Positions 11,679 to 21,873 of a DNA stretch of 64,000 bases are shown here, one piece after another. Numbering within the stretch: position 1 is the first letter of the stretch; each line of letters begins with the position of its first letter. A model generated the notes under the pieces. It did not search any database, had not been told where the DNA came from, and was given only the letters and a program-made list of their open reading frames with translations. The stretch is from Carya illinoinensis (lineage: Eukaryota > Streptophyta > Magnoliopsida > Fagales > Juglandaceae), in contig NC_056766.1 in assembly GCF_018687715.1 (NCBI RefSeq), forward strand, positions 11,955,501-12,019,500, written 5' to 3'. The translations under genes were made by a program, and so were the position numbers.

Positions 11679-11688
11679 CTTATATAGC
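11679..11688 (-). promoter_or_regulatory. TATA box for the antisense ORF
   Basis: On the minus strand the sequence GCTATATAAG lies about 175 bp before the ATG at 11503 and is followed by a C/T-rich leader. The spacing suits a pol II promoter for the antisense ORF, separate from the LTR promoter. Inference from sequence only. Confidence 0.5.
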
Positions 11689-11782
11689 CAAGGACCTCTG
11701 AGAGAGAATTAGAAAACAGAGTGACATTGAGAGAGAAACAACAAATAGAGTGACCTAGGCATGGCACTGCACTGCCATGCAG

Positions 11783-11839
11783 GGGTCGAACGTGTCGGTC
11801 TCCGTGGAATTGCTCAGGTTGCGAAACACGACATCAACA
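11783..11839 (+). repeat. 3' LTR remnant of the Tat element
   Basis: About 57 bp (GGTCGAACGTGTCGG... to AAACACGACATCAACA) match the end of the 5' LTR with some ten differences. The rest of the 3' LTR is not recognisable upstream, so it has been deleted or replaced. Confidence 0.65.
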
Positions 11840-13043
11840 ATTAGAATAAGCTAGCTAGCATCCATTACGTATGGCTTAGTACTAGAGAAAACTACAAAAC
11901 ATTTTACAATATTTGTTTGAATGGAAACAATATATTACTATTTAATGCATTTTTATATAATTATTCTTGTAGGTATGATAGAGACAGTTTATTTTAAAAA
12001 ACATTCGACTCAGTAGGCCTTCACCACATATTTATTAAGAGAAAATAATAATAATAATAATCTTCAACTCAACAGGTGTGTGGTGCATGTAGGAGTACTC
12101 ATTCTTAGTAGAATAATTTTTATATAATTTCCAACATTATTTTGGTTGTTAAAGTACTACTTGCATCAAACATGTGGCATGCAATTTTGTGAAAATTGCT
12201 TATTTATGATGAAAAATGGGTATTCAAGGCTAATACACAAGAAAGAAATATAATTTTCCCTTATCATAAAAAGAAAACCCATTAAGGCTATGATGTATGG
12301 CTATCTATAAATTTTTATTCCCGTGCAAGCCTATATCGTGAGAGTGAATTTCAGATAGAAAGTTCACTTGAAGTTTGTTCAGTAATTGGCTCTAGTAAAG
12401 TTTAGACAGAGAGTTTGCTCATTAGTTGATTTGAACGAAACTTAGATAGTGAGCTTGCTCGATGCTCAATTGACGGTTAGTTACTTGAGCAAATAATCTA
12501 ATAATTGTGAAATTAGTGTTTTTGCCTTAAAACCCTATATATATATATATTTATTTATGAACAGTATAGTTGTTCTGAACGTTGGATTTTGCCCTATAGT
12601 ATATTTTGACATTTCTCAAGAAAATAAAATCTTTTACAGCTTTGAAGATATAAACACATTGTCAAACCATGTAAATTTTTTATCATTTGTAATTGATTTT
12701 TTTTTTTAAACTATTCTCTTATTGTATTTTGCAACAATCCGAAGCACCTTTCTCGCTTGCTCCGTGAGGGAAGTGCACAATCAAGCAACTTTAGTTGGAA
12801 AAAATTAAATAGTTGGCAGGGACAAGTGAAGGACCCACCCTATATATATATATATATATATATATTTTCTGTATTTCTTATGCCGAGCTGCAATATCGTT
12901 CTATAGTACGTACCTTTTATGATTTGTATCCCCTTCTAAATTCTTCTATTTTGTCCCTTCCTTCTTTCATAAGCGCGCGCACACAACTTATTTCATCTTT
13001 AATTCTCTTCCTTCTTTATGTCTATTTAGATGCTGTTTTTTTC
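11840..13043. other. Intergenic A+T-rich DNA
   Basis: No coding region is supported. There is a short (TA)n near 12537-12550, a (TA)12 tract at 12841-12865, and loosely repeated segments of the form AGATAG..AGTT..CTTGA at about 12350-12460. Nothing else recognised. Confidence 0.5.
12841..12865. repeat. (TA)n microsatellite
   Basis: About 12 uninterrupted TA units. Confidence 0.95.
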
Positions 13044-13059
13044 TTTTTTTTTGAAAGGA

Positions 13060-13390
13060 AAGTTGCTTGTGTATTCAACTTAAAGACAAAGAAGAGTACA
13101 TATTACAATAAGGCTGACCGACCCTTGTAGATGACTCCTTAGAAACTTCTAAAGCTTCCTTAGCTAAACAATGAGCTTTTTGATTGCCACATCTCTTAAC
13201 AAAAGAAACACTGCAATGAATAAAACTAGAGAGAAAGTTTCTAGTGTCTGAAAAGACCAAGCCCACACTATCCCACCTCTCCCTGTGAAGGCCAAGACCC
13301 TGGACAACCTGCAGAGAATCACCCTCTAAGATTACTTAGGACAGGTTGAGCTCGGACGCAAACATAGCTGCTTGAAGTCCTCCCATAGCC
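13060..13390 (-). pseudogene. LINE RNase H C-terminal part
   Basis: Continuing after the stop, the frame reads LAEAMGGLQAAM, VILEGDSLQVVQGL (Asp kept), DSVGLVFSDTRNF and FVKRCGNQKAHCLAKEAL. This is the 'N..AH.LA' end of the plant LINE RNase H. The usual AD/AH step is present. The poly-A follows within about 30 bp. Confidence 0.7.
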
Positions 13391-13405
13391 TCAGCCAGCA
13401 AAGGA

Positions 13406-14458
13406 TCAACACAGCCTTCCCTTGTTACTCTTTACAGCAACCACATAACCCCTATGGTCTCGAGCTATCAGACCAAAGCCCACCCTGTCACGAGCTTCCC
13501 TCACAGCTGCATCCCACTTTACCTTTACAACACCCTCTGGTGGAGGTGTCCAAATGGATGCCTGGTTGGTGTGCACTCGGGAGTTAGACATTGGAACCAC
13601 CTGAGCTAGTTTAAAGGCCTCAAGTTGGTGGGCAGTCCTCTGTGCTAGAAGTCTAGGATGTAGAAAAGATCCCTCAAATACCAGCTTGTTCCTCCTTTGC
13701 CAGATATCCCTTGCTGTCATAGCAAAAGCCCCCATTGTTTGTGTGTCACATAGGTCCCTTAGCTCCTCAATAATCTTGAAGAAACTCTCTGCCCTCACAG
13801 AGCTCTTTTGGATGCTTTTTGGACCATAACTCCACACGTCCATGGCTGAGGGGCAATTCCATAGAATGTGACCTGCTGTCTCATCAGAACTGCAGCACAC
13901 TGGGCACAAAGGAGAGCTTGCTATCTTCTTCTTGAAGAGGTTCGACATTGTAGGTAATGACTCTAAGCAAGCTCTCCATAGAAACACCTTAACTGCATTG
14001 GGAATCTTTAATTTCCAAAAACAAGTCCAGTTTTTGAAATTAAGTGCTCCACTTGATGACTGACCCTTCTGACCTGTTGTGAGTTCCTTTTGCAAATGAT
14101 ATGCACTCCTTACTGTGAAACCACCATCCTTAGTGCCTAGCCAGACAAGCCTATCCCTTGCCCCACTCGTGCTCACATGAATCTTCTGGATCACTGCAGC
14201 ATTTGTAGGGCCAAGTAATCTTAGGATCTTTTCTCTGTCCCACTGTTTGGTGTCTTCATTTATAAGTTCAGCTACCATAGCTTCCTCATCAATGTTTTGC
14301 CCGTGTCCTTGAACCATAAAAGATGAAGGTTGAGGTAACCATCTATCCTTCCATATTTTGGTCTCCTTTCCATTACCAATTCTCCATATAGATCCTTTCT
14401 CAATTAGAGCCCTTGAGGACCAAATACTCCTCCAAATAAGAGATGGTCTGGCCCCCAA
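13406..14458 (-). pseudogene. LINE zf-RVT and RNase H start
   Basis: An open frame of 350 codons. It begins with ARPSLIWRSIWSSRALIEKG and IWKDRWLP. The zf-RVT domain follows (LPTMSNLFKKKIASSPLCPVC...ETAGHILWNCPSA, with the C-C-H-C ligands), then ARDIWQRRNKLVFEGSF and the RNase H start VKVKWDAAV (first Asp). It stops after KSNKGRLC. It is similar to the 225-residue fragment at 46781-47458. Confidence 0.8.
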
Positions 14459-14626
14459 TTTGGCTAAGCTAGAGTTCCTAAAGTATTTTGCCTTGAGGAC
14501 TTGGGAGGCTAGAGATGCAGGGAACTGGATGATGCGCCATGCTTGCTTAGCCAGGAGTGTTGTGTTGAAACTCTCAAAATCTCAGAACCCCATCCCTCCT
14601 GACTCCTTTGATTTTCCCATTTGACT

Positions 14627-14944
14627 CTAGGAGACCCAATGCACTTTATTACCTTTATCCTGTTTGCCCCACCAGAACTGGTTCATCACCTTGTTGATTT
14701 CCATCAATATCACCTTAGGGAGCTTGAAAACTCCCATACTATATGTCGGAAGAGCCTGGATGACTGCTTTGAGGAGAACCTCTTTCCCTGCCTGTGAGAG
14801 GAGCTTTGTCTTCCAGTTGGTCACTTTACTTCTTACTCTGTCAATAATGCTTTTGAAAGATTTGTACCTTGATCTACCTATCAGAGAAGGCAGACCAAGA
14901 TACCTCTCATAGCACTTGGTAGCTCTAGTGCCAGCTAACCCCAA
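14627..14944 (-). pseudogene. LINE ORF2 linker segment
   Basis: CYERYLGLPSLIGRSRYKSF, LSQAGKEVLLKAVIQALPTY and MNQFWWGKQD are the standard segment between RT and zf-RVT in plant L1 elements. It is in a different frame from the RT and the 13406-14458 stretch, so two frameshifts separate them. Confidence 0.8.
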
Positions 14945-15064
14945 GATGTAGTCTTTAGCTTCTGGTTTAGTATTGGCACTAAAGTATATTGAAGTTTTAT
15001 CCTTGTTGATCTTCTGACCCGAGGCCCCTTCATAAATACTGAGTAGAGAGTTAATAGTGGCCCA

Positions 15065-15720
15065 TTAATCAGCTTGTGCTCTACAAAACAGCAAGCAATC
15101 ATTTGCAAAAAGCAAGCGGTTGATGTTGATCTGGCCCCTACCTATAGGAAATCCATGAATTCTTCTATTCCTTTCAGCATGGTTAAGGAGACAGCTAAGC
15201 ACTTCAGACACTAGCAGGAAAAGGTATGGGGAGAGGGGATCCCCCTGTCTAATGCCTCTTGATGGTTTAAAGACACATTGGGAGGACCCATTAAGGAGCA
15301 GAGAGTAAGACACACTTGTTATACAACTCATAACCAATCTGATCCACTTCTCAGAAAATCCCAGCTTAACCATAACAGCTTGTAAGAAGTCCCACTCAAC
15401 CCTGTCATATGCTTTGCTCATATCAAGCTTAATGGCCATATGACCTTGCTGTCTCCCACCTCGAGTTGACATAGAGTGCATGGTTTCAAAAGCTACAATT
15501 ACATTATCAAGGATCAATCTCTCGGGGACAAAGGCACTTTGTGTTTGGGATACAATTTGAGGGAGGATCAACTTAAGTCTATTGGAAAGGACCTTTGATA
15601 CTACCTTGTATAAAACATTGCACAGCGAGATAGGTCTGAATTCCTTGACAGTTTTGGGTCCTTTTGCCTTTAGAATGAGGACTATAAAGGTTTGGTTTAT
15701 ACCACTGATATCTCCCCCTG
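15065..15720 (-). pseudogene. LINE reverse transcriptase domain
   Basis: RVT_1-type motifs run in order: RPISLCNVLYKVVSK, TQSAFVPERLILDN, AIKLDMSKAYDRVEW (first catalytic Asp kept), SRGIRQGDPLSPYLFLL, and FANDCLLFCRA where FADD is expected. The open stretch 15065-15571 is uninterrupted, then a stop follows CRAQAD. The D-to-N change alone would abolish polymerase activity in known RTs. Confidence 0.8.
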
Positions 15721-15830
15721 AGTTGAGGACCTCTAGAATAGCTGTTAGTTTTTAGATGTTGTTGAGGACCTCTAGAACATCTAAATATCAGTGGTATATC
15801 TCCCCCTGATATACCATTGATATTTAGATG
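15697..15830. repeat. Rearranged inverted and direct repeats at the LINE 5' junction
   Basis: TATACCACTGATAT (15698-15711) recurs inverted at 15785-15798. A 22-bp arm at 15778-15799 pairs with 15809-15830 with one mismatch around a 9-bp CTCCCCCTG spacer. GTTGAGGACCTCTAGAA is directly repeated at 15723 and 15761. Confidence 0.85.
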
Positions 15831-15860
15831 TTGTTACTTTTAGTAGACTCGTGTTAGTTT

Positions 15861-15893
15861 TTATATATATATATATATAAATATATATATATT
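15861..15893. repeat. (TA)n microsatellite
   Basis: About 16 TA units with one interruption (TAAATA). Confidence 0.9.
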
Positions 15894-15920
15894 TAAAGTA
15901 AGAGAGTAAGAGATACCATC

Positions 15921-16096
15921 AGGGGCGGAACTACTAAGGGCCGGCCCCTCAAAAATTTTAAAATCATATGAAAATTACAATTTTAAATGTATTTATATAA
16001 AGTAAATTATATGAAAATTAGTATTTAATCCTCCAAAATAATTATTTTTTTGTAACTTGCCCCCCCAAACCAGATTTTCTGATTCCACCTTGGATA
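15921..16096. mobile_element. Possible small nonautonomous DNA element
   Basis: Starts CAGGGGCGGAACTAC...GGGCCGGCCCC and ends GATTCCACCTTGG, giving loose inverted ends (AGGGGCGGAA against CAAGGTGGAATC). The interior is A+T-rich. The match is imperfect and no TSD is clear, so this is tentative. Confidence 0.3.
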
Positions 16097-16661
16097 CCGT
16101 AGTACCCTAGAGTGATAAGTCGATATTGGTTAATTCACTAGTCCAACCTTCCCTTAAAACCACCCAAGAACTCACTTCTACTTCCTTGTTTGTACATAAA
16201 ATAGATGACCTTAAGTGTGAAATGCAGATTAGATGCATGAACAATCGTAAGAGATGTTAAATCTCACTACTGGTGCAAGATAAACGTGATCAAACTTCTA
16301 GGGAAAAAAAAAAAAAACCGAAAGAACTTTGGGGCCTCAAATGCATGCTTTGTAAAATTGTAAATTACATTTTTAGTGGACAGGTCAAGTAGTGTCATAT
16401 ATAGATAGTGTTTTGTACAATATCGACCATTATATTAACTATATATCATCCTTTTAACTATATATCATTGTTTTATCAATATACCCTGATATAGTATATA
16501 TGAAATGATTAACGGATAAGTAAAAGATAATAAGTAATTTTTCATCATCCACTGATATTCATTATCGTTTTAACCATTCATATTTTGATATTTCATTCTT
16601 GTTTATAGTTTGGGACGTCACACTAAGATTTCCAAACAAATTATGAGTTGCACTAAATTAA
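16097..16661. other. Intergenic A+T-rich DNA
   Basis: No coding region or named repeat is supported. It holds a short poly-A run (16306-16317). Confidence 0.45.
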
Positions 16662-16690
16662 CACTACAAGAAATTCTAAGGTCTATTGCG
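16662..16690 (+). mobile_element. CACTA-type terminal sequence
   Basis: CACTACAAGAAATTCTAAGG matches the canonical start of plant CACTA (En/Spm) terminal inverted repeats, followed by ATTGCGGCAAAT. No matching opposite end was found. Sequence resembling the interior (GCTGCGAAATTTC) appears near 24130-24240, past the copia insertion. Confidence 0.4.
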
Positions 16691-16901
16691 GCAAATATCT
16701 TCTTGAAAACGAGGAAAGAATGATAGTTAATTCATGGGACAAATCCCTAAAGTCTTTTTGAACATTTTCATACACGGTGGATCCTTTATTATTTAAAGGG
16801 ATAATACTAGGGTGACTATCAAATGTGCACACTAGTACAAATGTTTTTTATTTTATTTTATTTTTCTTTAAACATCCTTAAATATAAAAGAAATAATATA
16901 T

Positions 16902-17160
16902 TGTTATAAACTTATTTGTATGACAATCTTTAGCCATCAATTAGGACCAATCTTTAGCCATCAATTAAGACTATTGAACCATCAATTAAGATCTATCTTT
17001 AGCCATCAATTAAAACTTAAGGTATACCTACTCTTTTGTACTCCTATATATATGAGTATCATTTACTTGTATATGATCAAGTTTTGCATTGAATAACAAC
17101 TTTTTCTCTTACAATATCCTTTTTCTCTTACAATATCATTTCTCTTTTAGTTTCATAACA
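16902..17160 (+). repeat. 5' LTR of copia element 1
   Basis: 259 bp, from TGTTATAAAC to TTTCATAACA. It contains short direct repeats of ATCTTTAGCCATCAATTA and a TATATATATGAG box near 17045. The following CGTTATCAGCACGA is commonly seen just inside LTRs of this copia type. Confidence 0.85.
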
Positions 17161-17659
17161 CGTTATCAGCACGAAGTTCTATTGATTTTGAAGTTAATGG
17201 TCTTCTATTTCAAGTAAGTTTTTCAATATATTATTTACAATCCCCAAGGTGAGTATTAAAGATTACATTCTTTATTATTACTTGATAAAATTCTACATTT
17301 ATTCACATAATTAATATTTCAGTTATATCTGTGGTCAATTTTTATTCACATAGTTTATATACAACTTCTATTTATTTTTTATACTTGTTATGAATTATTG
17401 ATGATAAGATTTATATTGTAATAGAAATGAAGCATTCTTAAAGGATCACCCTAAACTAATAATTTTATTTAGTATCTCATAATAAAAGATCTATTGATGC
17501 TGTAAGATAGTTTAAGGGAGTGATACGTATACCAAAAGATTAGGATCCTCCCAAAAGCTCGTTATGATTAATGCACTTAAAGTTGCATAATTAAAATTGT
17601 ATAGAGAAAAACTACTAAAGAATATCAGTTTAAAATGAATGCCTCAAATGTGCTCCTGA

Positions 17660-19260
17660 AGTAGTAATATCGAGTGCAAAAGTTTACAAGATATTCTAAA
17701 CTTATATCTTGTCTTCTAGTTGCTGAGCAAAATAATGAGTTTTTGTTAATAAATCATTAGTCACGTCCTACTAGTTTCACATCATTCTCTGAAGTGAATG
17801 GTATTGGATTTATATCATTCTCAGAAGAGAATGGTGTATTTTTTCAAAGAAACCAAGAGTTTGGACGTTGTAATGAATATCTTTATAGTACTTTTATAAT
17901 TTTGGGCCAGAAGCTCGTATTGGAAAAACTACCAACTTTCTCTTTGAGATGATATTATACAACTATTTAATCAAATATTATGATGCATCAAAAGTGATAT
18001 GATTCAAAATATTTATATGTTTTTCATAATTAAATTGATCATCCAAAATCAATTACGATAAGTCGAATAATTTTCATATAGACGTCTATAAAAGAACCAG
18101 AAGATTCTTTTATTATAAAGTCTTCCCACCATGAGCGGAAAGAAATATTTGCTAGAAGCAAATAAAATAAAATAATTCAACGTTATCTTAATTATCATAG
18201 GTGAACTGGAAGTTCAGATGATAATTAATTTATGCATATAATAAGATAAAAATGTCTCATATTCTAGTTGCTAAAATCCTAGCGATGATTGAAGTCCTCA
18301 TAGGATAATTAAGAAATTTAGCAGTCTAATGAACCTAAGACATGTCTAAAAGCATGAGAGATCTATTGATACAAAAGATAAAGCATCCTGAAAGAGAAAA
18401 GTACAAAGAAAAGAAATTGGTGCTCCTGAAGAGGCCGTACCCACAAAACAAGCAATAAGATCCATCCAAACTTTATGTACAAAATTGTCTCATAATAAAA
18501 ACTTCTGAAGAGTATAATCCTCTTGAACAGTAACTCCTGAAAAAGTTTTTCATGAAATGTCTTTCCTTGAATAGGGGCAGGTACCTGAAAATAATGAGAT
18601 CTCGATGCATTTCATGAGTATTGGAGACATTCTGGATAGAAATAAAATCATTATCGACAATGTATTTTCATATAAGATGGCAATTGACATTACCAGAAGT
18701 AATGAAAAAAGTAAGCCAAGAATCGTCGAAGAATACCGATGCTTGTTGGATATCACTAATAAAATATAATACATATGGACTTGTAGTCCAAACACCTAAG
18801 AGGTGATACTTGTTGAATATCAATGGGTATTTGTATAAATGAAATAAAAATGTGATAAATAAATCACGAGTCGGTTTCTTGTAGAAATAATATTGATATG
18901 CTTTTGAAATGGATGCAATTATATTGAGGTTTTTATTAACTTGATAGTTACCGAGAGTTTGGGTATGCATGATTAACTGCATATTTATATGAATCACTAG
19001 ATATGAAATGCATGAAGCATATAATCCTGAAGTACTTATTCTATCAAGTTTCAAAAATACTTATATGATCTAAAACAATCTAAACGTATGTGGAATAAGC
19101 TATTTTTCATATATTTTCAATATCTATATTAGCTTTTATTGCAGTTTATATAGATGATTTAAATGTTATTGAGGCTCTAGAAAAGCTCATGCAAATTGTA
19201 CATATTTGAAATATAAATCAAAAACCCTTTCGGCTTCGAGGGGGAGATGAATGAAATTAT
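17660..19260 (+). pseudogene. Copia gag/pol remnants (element 1)
   Basis: Heavily broken plus-strand frames. Near 17690-17760 a gag-like stretch reads LVAEQNNE. From 18545 to 18800 the segment upstream of RT reads VPENNEISMHF, then KIIIDNVFSY and TYGLVVQTPK. The last matches the copia 'VFGPVVQTPKGV..VGYKWVF' start of the RT. Many stops follow. No catalytic YVDD box is recognisable. Confidence 0.5.
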
Positions 19261-19439
19261 TAGTTATGAAATACCGTCTCTTAAATGCAATTAGTATTTC
19301 AGATTTATATTACGGCTTTGTAAGAAATGTGCATTATTAAAAGAGAAATAAAATGGAGTACACAGAACATCTATTAGAAGATAGAAATACAATATGAATA
19401 TTTGTGAATTATTATTTTATTATCTTGAAATAAAATTAT

Positions 19440-20610
19440 AGAAATTTGAGACTCTTTACCTCATTCTTTAAACGATCTTGTTCAAAAATTTGCATGACAT
19501 TCTTGTCTAAAGGCGTAGGCAATTGAAAAGAAGAGTTAAGCAATCTTTTTAAATTCCTATTCTCTTATTTTATTGCTCATATTTTCATGTTGGACTCCAG
19601 AAGAAGTTATTGAATGATAGAAATTTTCTCGTTGAGTTTGTCAACCTCACAAGTTTTGAATTGTAGTCGCTGAGAAAATGCTACAATGGTTTATGAGTAT
19701 CGAGTACCGAGACTCACAAGCTCGTAGATAGCATCATTATCTGACTTATTAGTCAGATCATTATTGTATTACATTATAGCACCTATGGTAGAAGCAGAAA
19801 TAACTGATGAACGAGGTATATAATACCTCATATATTGGTCACGAGAAGATTGCTGGGCCATTGTAGAGTAATAATGCAGATAGAGATTGCAGAGTAAGAA
19901 TGCAGACTAATTATAGATGAGATGTAAATGAAAATGAGCTAAATATTTATTTTATAGATAAAATAATTTAAGCAAGACAAAATTATATATATTAATAGAG
20001 GATACGCTAAACACAAATATCATACAGTTATTTATTAGGTCGTGAAATTAAAAGCAGCTTGCCCCTACTCTCTTAGAAGTTGGACTTTTTCAGATATCCA
20101 CGGTAAGATTAAATGCAGCTTGTCTTTATTTTCTAAGTATTTGGACTTCTTCAAATATCCGTTGCTGCTGATCCTGAAGATCATGGGTTACTGTTTTAGC
20201 GCCTTATTCTCTTTCTTCAGTTTTTTGTTCTTACGACTCTTTGTAGAGAGCTCCTAACACAATTAAGATATTTGATTATTGAGTTGGTTGACCTCATTCA
20301 CTTTAGCTAATAACTTCTGAGACATGTTCATAACAGAGGCAAAATATTGAGCACTAAGAAATCTTGATTCTGAAACGACATTAAAATAAATCAATTTAGA
20401 ACAATGAATCTATACTCCTATCATAAGAGCAAATCCTCAGGTGAGTAAAAGGAAGGAAAAAGCATCTCTATTGCTTCACAGTATCTCTCGTAAAGCATCT
20501 CTGTATAAGAGATAAGATATATAGCATCATAGCGGTGGCTGACAGCTACAGAAGAGCTGTAAAATCCTACAGTGCTAGTTTGGTCTAAAAAGGTGGCCAT
20601 CGTTTTTGTT
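19440..20610 (-). pseudogene. Unidentified minus-strand coding-like block
   Basis: Embedded in copia element 1, the minus strand gives several open stretches that do not read as copia. One starts MATFLDQTSTVGFYSSSV near 20599 and runs to about 20421. Another has SVMNMSQKLLAKVNEVNQ followed by KNKKLKKENKALK (about 20345-20190), a coiled-coil-like composition. A third starts MAQQSSRDQYMRYY near 19862, with AIYELVSLGTR and VDKLNEKISII. Stops separate them. A 64-bp near-duplicate (GCAGCTTG...GGACTT) lies at 20052-20160. I do not recognise the family; it may be an inserted foreign segment. Confidence 0.3.
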
Positions 20611-20644
20611 GAATATAGAGGTTGGTGGCTTAATTTTGATGACT

Positions 20645-21340
20645 TCTCCACTATTACAAGAACTCCAGAAGAGTACAACCCTAGAAGAGTAGTGAATTTA
20701 ATGTTAAAATGATCTTGAATCTATATAGCTAATTTGTTTACCAAAACATTACTAACTGCATTATTTAAAGAGTTGGTACACAATATGGAGATGAATCAAT
20801 GCAAAGATCTTTCACTATAAAATCTTGAAGTACTTTTATATGGACAAAGCTTATCCCCTGAGTACTCCAATAGTTATTCGATCACTTAATGTGCAGAAAG
20901 ACCCATTTCATCCTTGTGAAGACGATGAAGAAATTCATGATCTTGAAGTACCTTATCTTAATGCAATTGAAGCCCTGATGTATCTTGTAAATTGCATTCG
21001 GTCTAATATTGCATTTTTAGTTAATTTACTTGCAAGATATAGTTCCGCACCAACTCGAAGACATTGAAATGGTATTAAACATGTCATTCGTTACCTGGTA
21101 CGATTGATATGAGATTATTTTATCAACACGGATTAAGTTCACAATTAGTTGGATATGCGGATGCAGGTTATCTTTTAGATCCACACAAAAAGATCATTGC
21201 AATTCATGAGGAGAAATGTGAAATTGATGTTAAGCAGATATGGTCAAGTGATAATTTAACAGATTTATTCACTAATACATTATCAACTACAACATTTAAG
21301 AAGATTTTGTAGATCATTGGAATGCGAAGCTTTGAAGACC
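20645..21340 (+). pseudogene. Copia pol C-terminal pieces in rearranged order
   Basis: Near 20645-20815 the sequence matches the very end of copia pol (HELQK..., NLFTKTLL-like, then a TATFKELVH-like stretch). It is then followed by an upstream RT part, YFYMDKAYPLSTPIVIRSL to NLLARYSSAPTRRH (20825-21067). The true end follows, with DVKQIWSSDNLTDLFTNTLS (21222-21290). The C-terminal end is therefore present twice around an RT/RNase H segment. Confidence 0.6.
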
Positions 21341-21579
21341 TAATATCATAAACTTTTCAGGTGGAGTAACGTCTTAAAAACTTGTGCTGATTGTACTATT
21401 TTTCCTTTGCTGAGATTTTATCTCAGTGAGTTTTCCTTTGCAAGATTTTAATGAGACAATCTTAAAGTAATTGGCGATACATATTAATGTTGTACTCTTT
21501 TTCCTTCATAATTGATTTTTTCCTACTGGGTTTTTCTATGGCAAGATTTTAACGAGATATATTCTTTATGTATGGTTAT

Positions 21580-21591
21580 CCAAAGGGGGAG
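21580..21591 (+). promoter_or_regulatory. Polypurine tract
   Basis: CAAAGGGGGAG lies directly before the 3' LTR and serves as plus-strand primer in LTR elements. Confidence 0.8.
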
Positions 21592-21873
21592 TGTTATAAA
21601 CTTATTTGTATGACAATCTTTAGCTATCAATTAAGACTATTTAGCCATCAATTAAGACTAATCTTTAGCCATTAATTAAGACCATTGAGTCATCAATTAA
21701 GACCTATTTTTAGCCATCAATTAAGACTTAAGTTATACCTATTCCTTTGTACTCCTATATATATATGAGTATCATTCACTTGTATATGATCAAGTTTTGC
21801 ATTGAATAACAACTCTTTCTTTTGCAATATCCTTTTTATCTTGCAATATCATTTCTCTTTTAATTTCATAAAA
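21592..21873 (+). repeat. 3' LTR of copia element 1
   Basis: 282 bp, starting TGTTATAAAC after the polypurine tract. The end reads CATAAAA, where the 5' LTR has CATAACA, so the terminal CA is mutated. It is longer than the 5' LTR by an extra ATCTTTAGCCAT-type unit. Confidence 0.85.

Larger units (their letters stand above)
2460..11839 (+). mobile_element. Ty3/gypsy retrotransposon, Tat-type, degenerate
   Basis: An old gypsy element whose order is LTR, PBS, gag, protease, RT, RNase H, archaeal-type RNase H, integrase, antisense ORF and LTR end. A second RNase H after the first, and an extra ORF between integrase and the 3' LTR, are known marks of the Tat lineage. The 5' LTR (2460-3112) and the 3' remnant share an end of about 57 bp finishing AAACACGACATCAACA. 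The flanks (AGAAA on the left, ATTAG on the right) do not form a matching TSD, and most of the 3' LTR is missing. Coding frames carry many stops. The element is split by two later LTR insertions, at 6870 and 9675. Confidence 0.82.
13044..15735 (-). mobile_element. 5'-truncated LINE (L1-type) on the minus strand
   Basis: Reading right to left: RT (from about 15720), linker, zf-RVT and RNase H, then a poly-A (seen as poly-T at 13037-13051). RT fragments include LAKSKGP-like FRPISLCNVLYKV, SQSAFVPERLI, KLDMSKAYDRVEW and GIRQGDPLSPYLFLL. The catalytic FADD box reads FANDCLLF (about 15095-15118), so a metal-binding Asp has become Asn. Finger/palm start and endonuclease are missing (5' truncation near 15735). 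The downstream 350-residue frame is still open. No clear TSD was found. Confidence 0.85.
16902..21873 (+). mobile_element. Ty1/copia retrotransposon, degenerate
   Basis: Two LTRs (16902-17160 and 21592-21873) are about 90% alike, both start TGTTATAAACTTATTTG, and carry several copies of TTTAGCCATCAATTAAGAC. A 5-bp TSD TATAT flanks the element (16897-16901 and 21874-21878), though it sits in AT-rich DNA. A polypurine tract AAAGGGGGAG precedes the 3' LTR. Internal sequence shows copia pol only in pieces. The order is scrambled and a 1.2 kb minus-strand coding-like block sits in the middle, so the element is inactive. Confidence 0.85.

Noticed and set aside
18668..19054. Minus-strand 128-codon frame in copia element 1
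   Set aside because: The plus strand carries recognisable copia pol residues over the same region; the minus frame is a shadow in A+T-rich DNA.
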